From Thalassobaculum fulvum (lineage in GTDB: Bacteria; Pseudomonadota; Alphaproteobacteria; Thalassobaculales; Thalassobaculaceae): a DNA stretch of 64,000 nt. Under the pieces are notes generated by a model. That model made no database searches, was not told the origin of the DNA, and worked only from the letters and a program-made list of their open reading frames with translations. Below, one piece after another: positions 63,711 through 64,000 of this stretch. The stretch is from the NCBI RefSeq assembly GCF_014652915.1, contig NZ_BMZS01000008.1, forward strand, positions 186,001 through 250,000, in the 5' to 3' direction. The position numbers and the translations under genes were made by a program. Each line of letters begins with the position of its first letter. Within the stretch, counting starts at the first letter, position 1.

Positions 63711-64000
63711 TCAGTGCGTCGTCACGATCTCCGGCCCCATCAGGGTGGTCGGCAGCCAGGTCGAGAGGCCCGGCACGTAGGTCACCAGGATCAGGAACAG
63801 GAACAGGATCATCACCCAGGGGGCGGCCGCCCGCACCACCTGGACCAGGCTCATGCCGGTGATCCCGGAGGTCACGAACAGGTTGAGCCCGATCGGCGGG
63901 GTGATCATGCCGATCTCCATGTTCACCACCATGATGATGCCGAGGTGGATCGGGTCGACCCCGAGCTGCACCGCGATCGGGAACACCACCGGCGCCACGA
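63711..64000 (-). CDS. TRAP transporter large permease (DctM family), 3' part
   Basis: The C-terminal ~96 residues of a second TRAP large permease, running off the right edge. The visible part contains LGIIMVVNMEIGMITPPIGL and the last two helices (PWVMILFLFLILVTYVPGLS), ending PTTLMGPEIVTTH. It is distinct in sequence from the copy at 41126. Its partner subunits would lie to the right. Confidence 0.92.
   Translation of the reverse strand, partial: VAPVVFPIAVQLGVDPIHLGIIMVVNMEIGMITPPIGLNLFVTSGITGMSLVQVVRAAAPWVMILFLFLILVTYVPGLSTWLPTTLMGPEIVTTH

Overview
The window is about 70% G+C chromosomal DNA from an alphaproteobacterium, probably a member of the Rhodospirillales. The evidence is a DUF4167 protein directly after prmC, an F0-only ATP synthase operon with the split b'/b pair (atpI-B-E-F'-F), the mutY / DUF721 / DsbA-like / smc neighbourhood, and many alphaproteobacterial GntR-, TRAP- and BKACE-type catabolic genes. 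The genus cannot be named from the sequence alone. No rRNA, tRNA, CRISPR array or complete insertion sequence was seen.

Layout. (1) 1-9542, core genes on the + strand: the 3' end of ptsP, a RodZ-like HTH membrane protein, ispG, hisS, a divergent glutamyl-tRNA reductase homologue (hemA-like), prfA, prmC and the DUF4167 protein. (2) 9562-24409, mixed housekeeping: a WYL regulator, a MOSC protein, clpB with a candidate sigma-32 promoter, a class II aldolase, a Gld-like ABC exporter operon (ATPase, permease, GldG-like, DUF4340), an unusual heme/ferredoxin/adenylate cyclase fusion, an EamA transporter and purH. Palindromic repeats fill the gaps. (3) 24594-33276, core: mutY, a DUF721 (DciA-like) protein, a DsbA-like thiol oxidoreductase, smc, then the F0 ATP synthase operon behind a strong sigma-70-like promoter. 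(4) 33298-57278, an accessory catabolic region. It holds a GntR regulator with a TcuA-like flavoprotein, a divergent ThDP-enzyme / MFS / VOC / TauD operon, a TRAP transporter operon with a frameshifted CoA-transferase and a citryl-CoA-lyase-like protein, an intradiol dioxygenase with an IclR regulator, a peptide-type ABC transporter, a carnitine dehydrogenase / BKACE pair, a histidine kinase with an ethylene-receptor-type membrane domain, and a carboxymuconolactone-decarboxylase-family protein. (5) 57352-64000: a membrane-fusion protein plus a PilZ-containing family 2 glycosyltransferase (a likely c-di-GMP-controlled beta-glucan synthase), malate synthase G, a decayed sulfotransferase, a small Arg/His-rich ORF, more palindromic repeats, and the 3' end of a second TRAP transporter.

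How the genes may work together: region 4 looks like two or three substrate-utilisation modules. One plausible module takes up tri/dicarboxylates through TRAP, oxidises them with the TcuA-like enzyme and cleaves a CoA thioester with the citryl-CoA-lyase-like protein. A second opens a dihydroxylated ring (intradiol dioxygenase). A third takes carnitine to acetoacetate/betainyl-CoA-type products. The acetyl units released would feed malate synthase G. The most notable signals are the ethylene-receptor-like kinase (55235-56512), the redox-sensor-like adenylate cyclase (19787-21505), the two-gene c-di-GMP-responsive glucan synthase (57352-60584), and the GluTR homologue with degenerate nucleotide-binding motifs (5161-6426).
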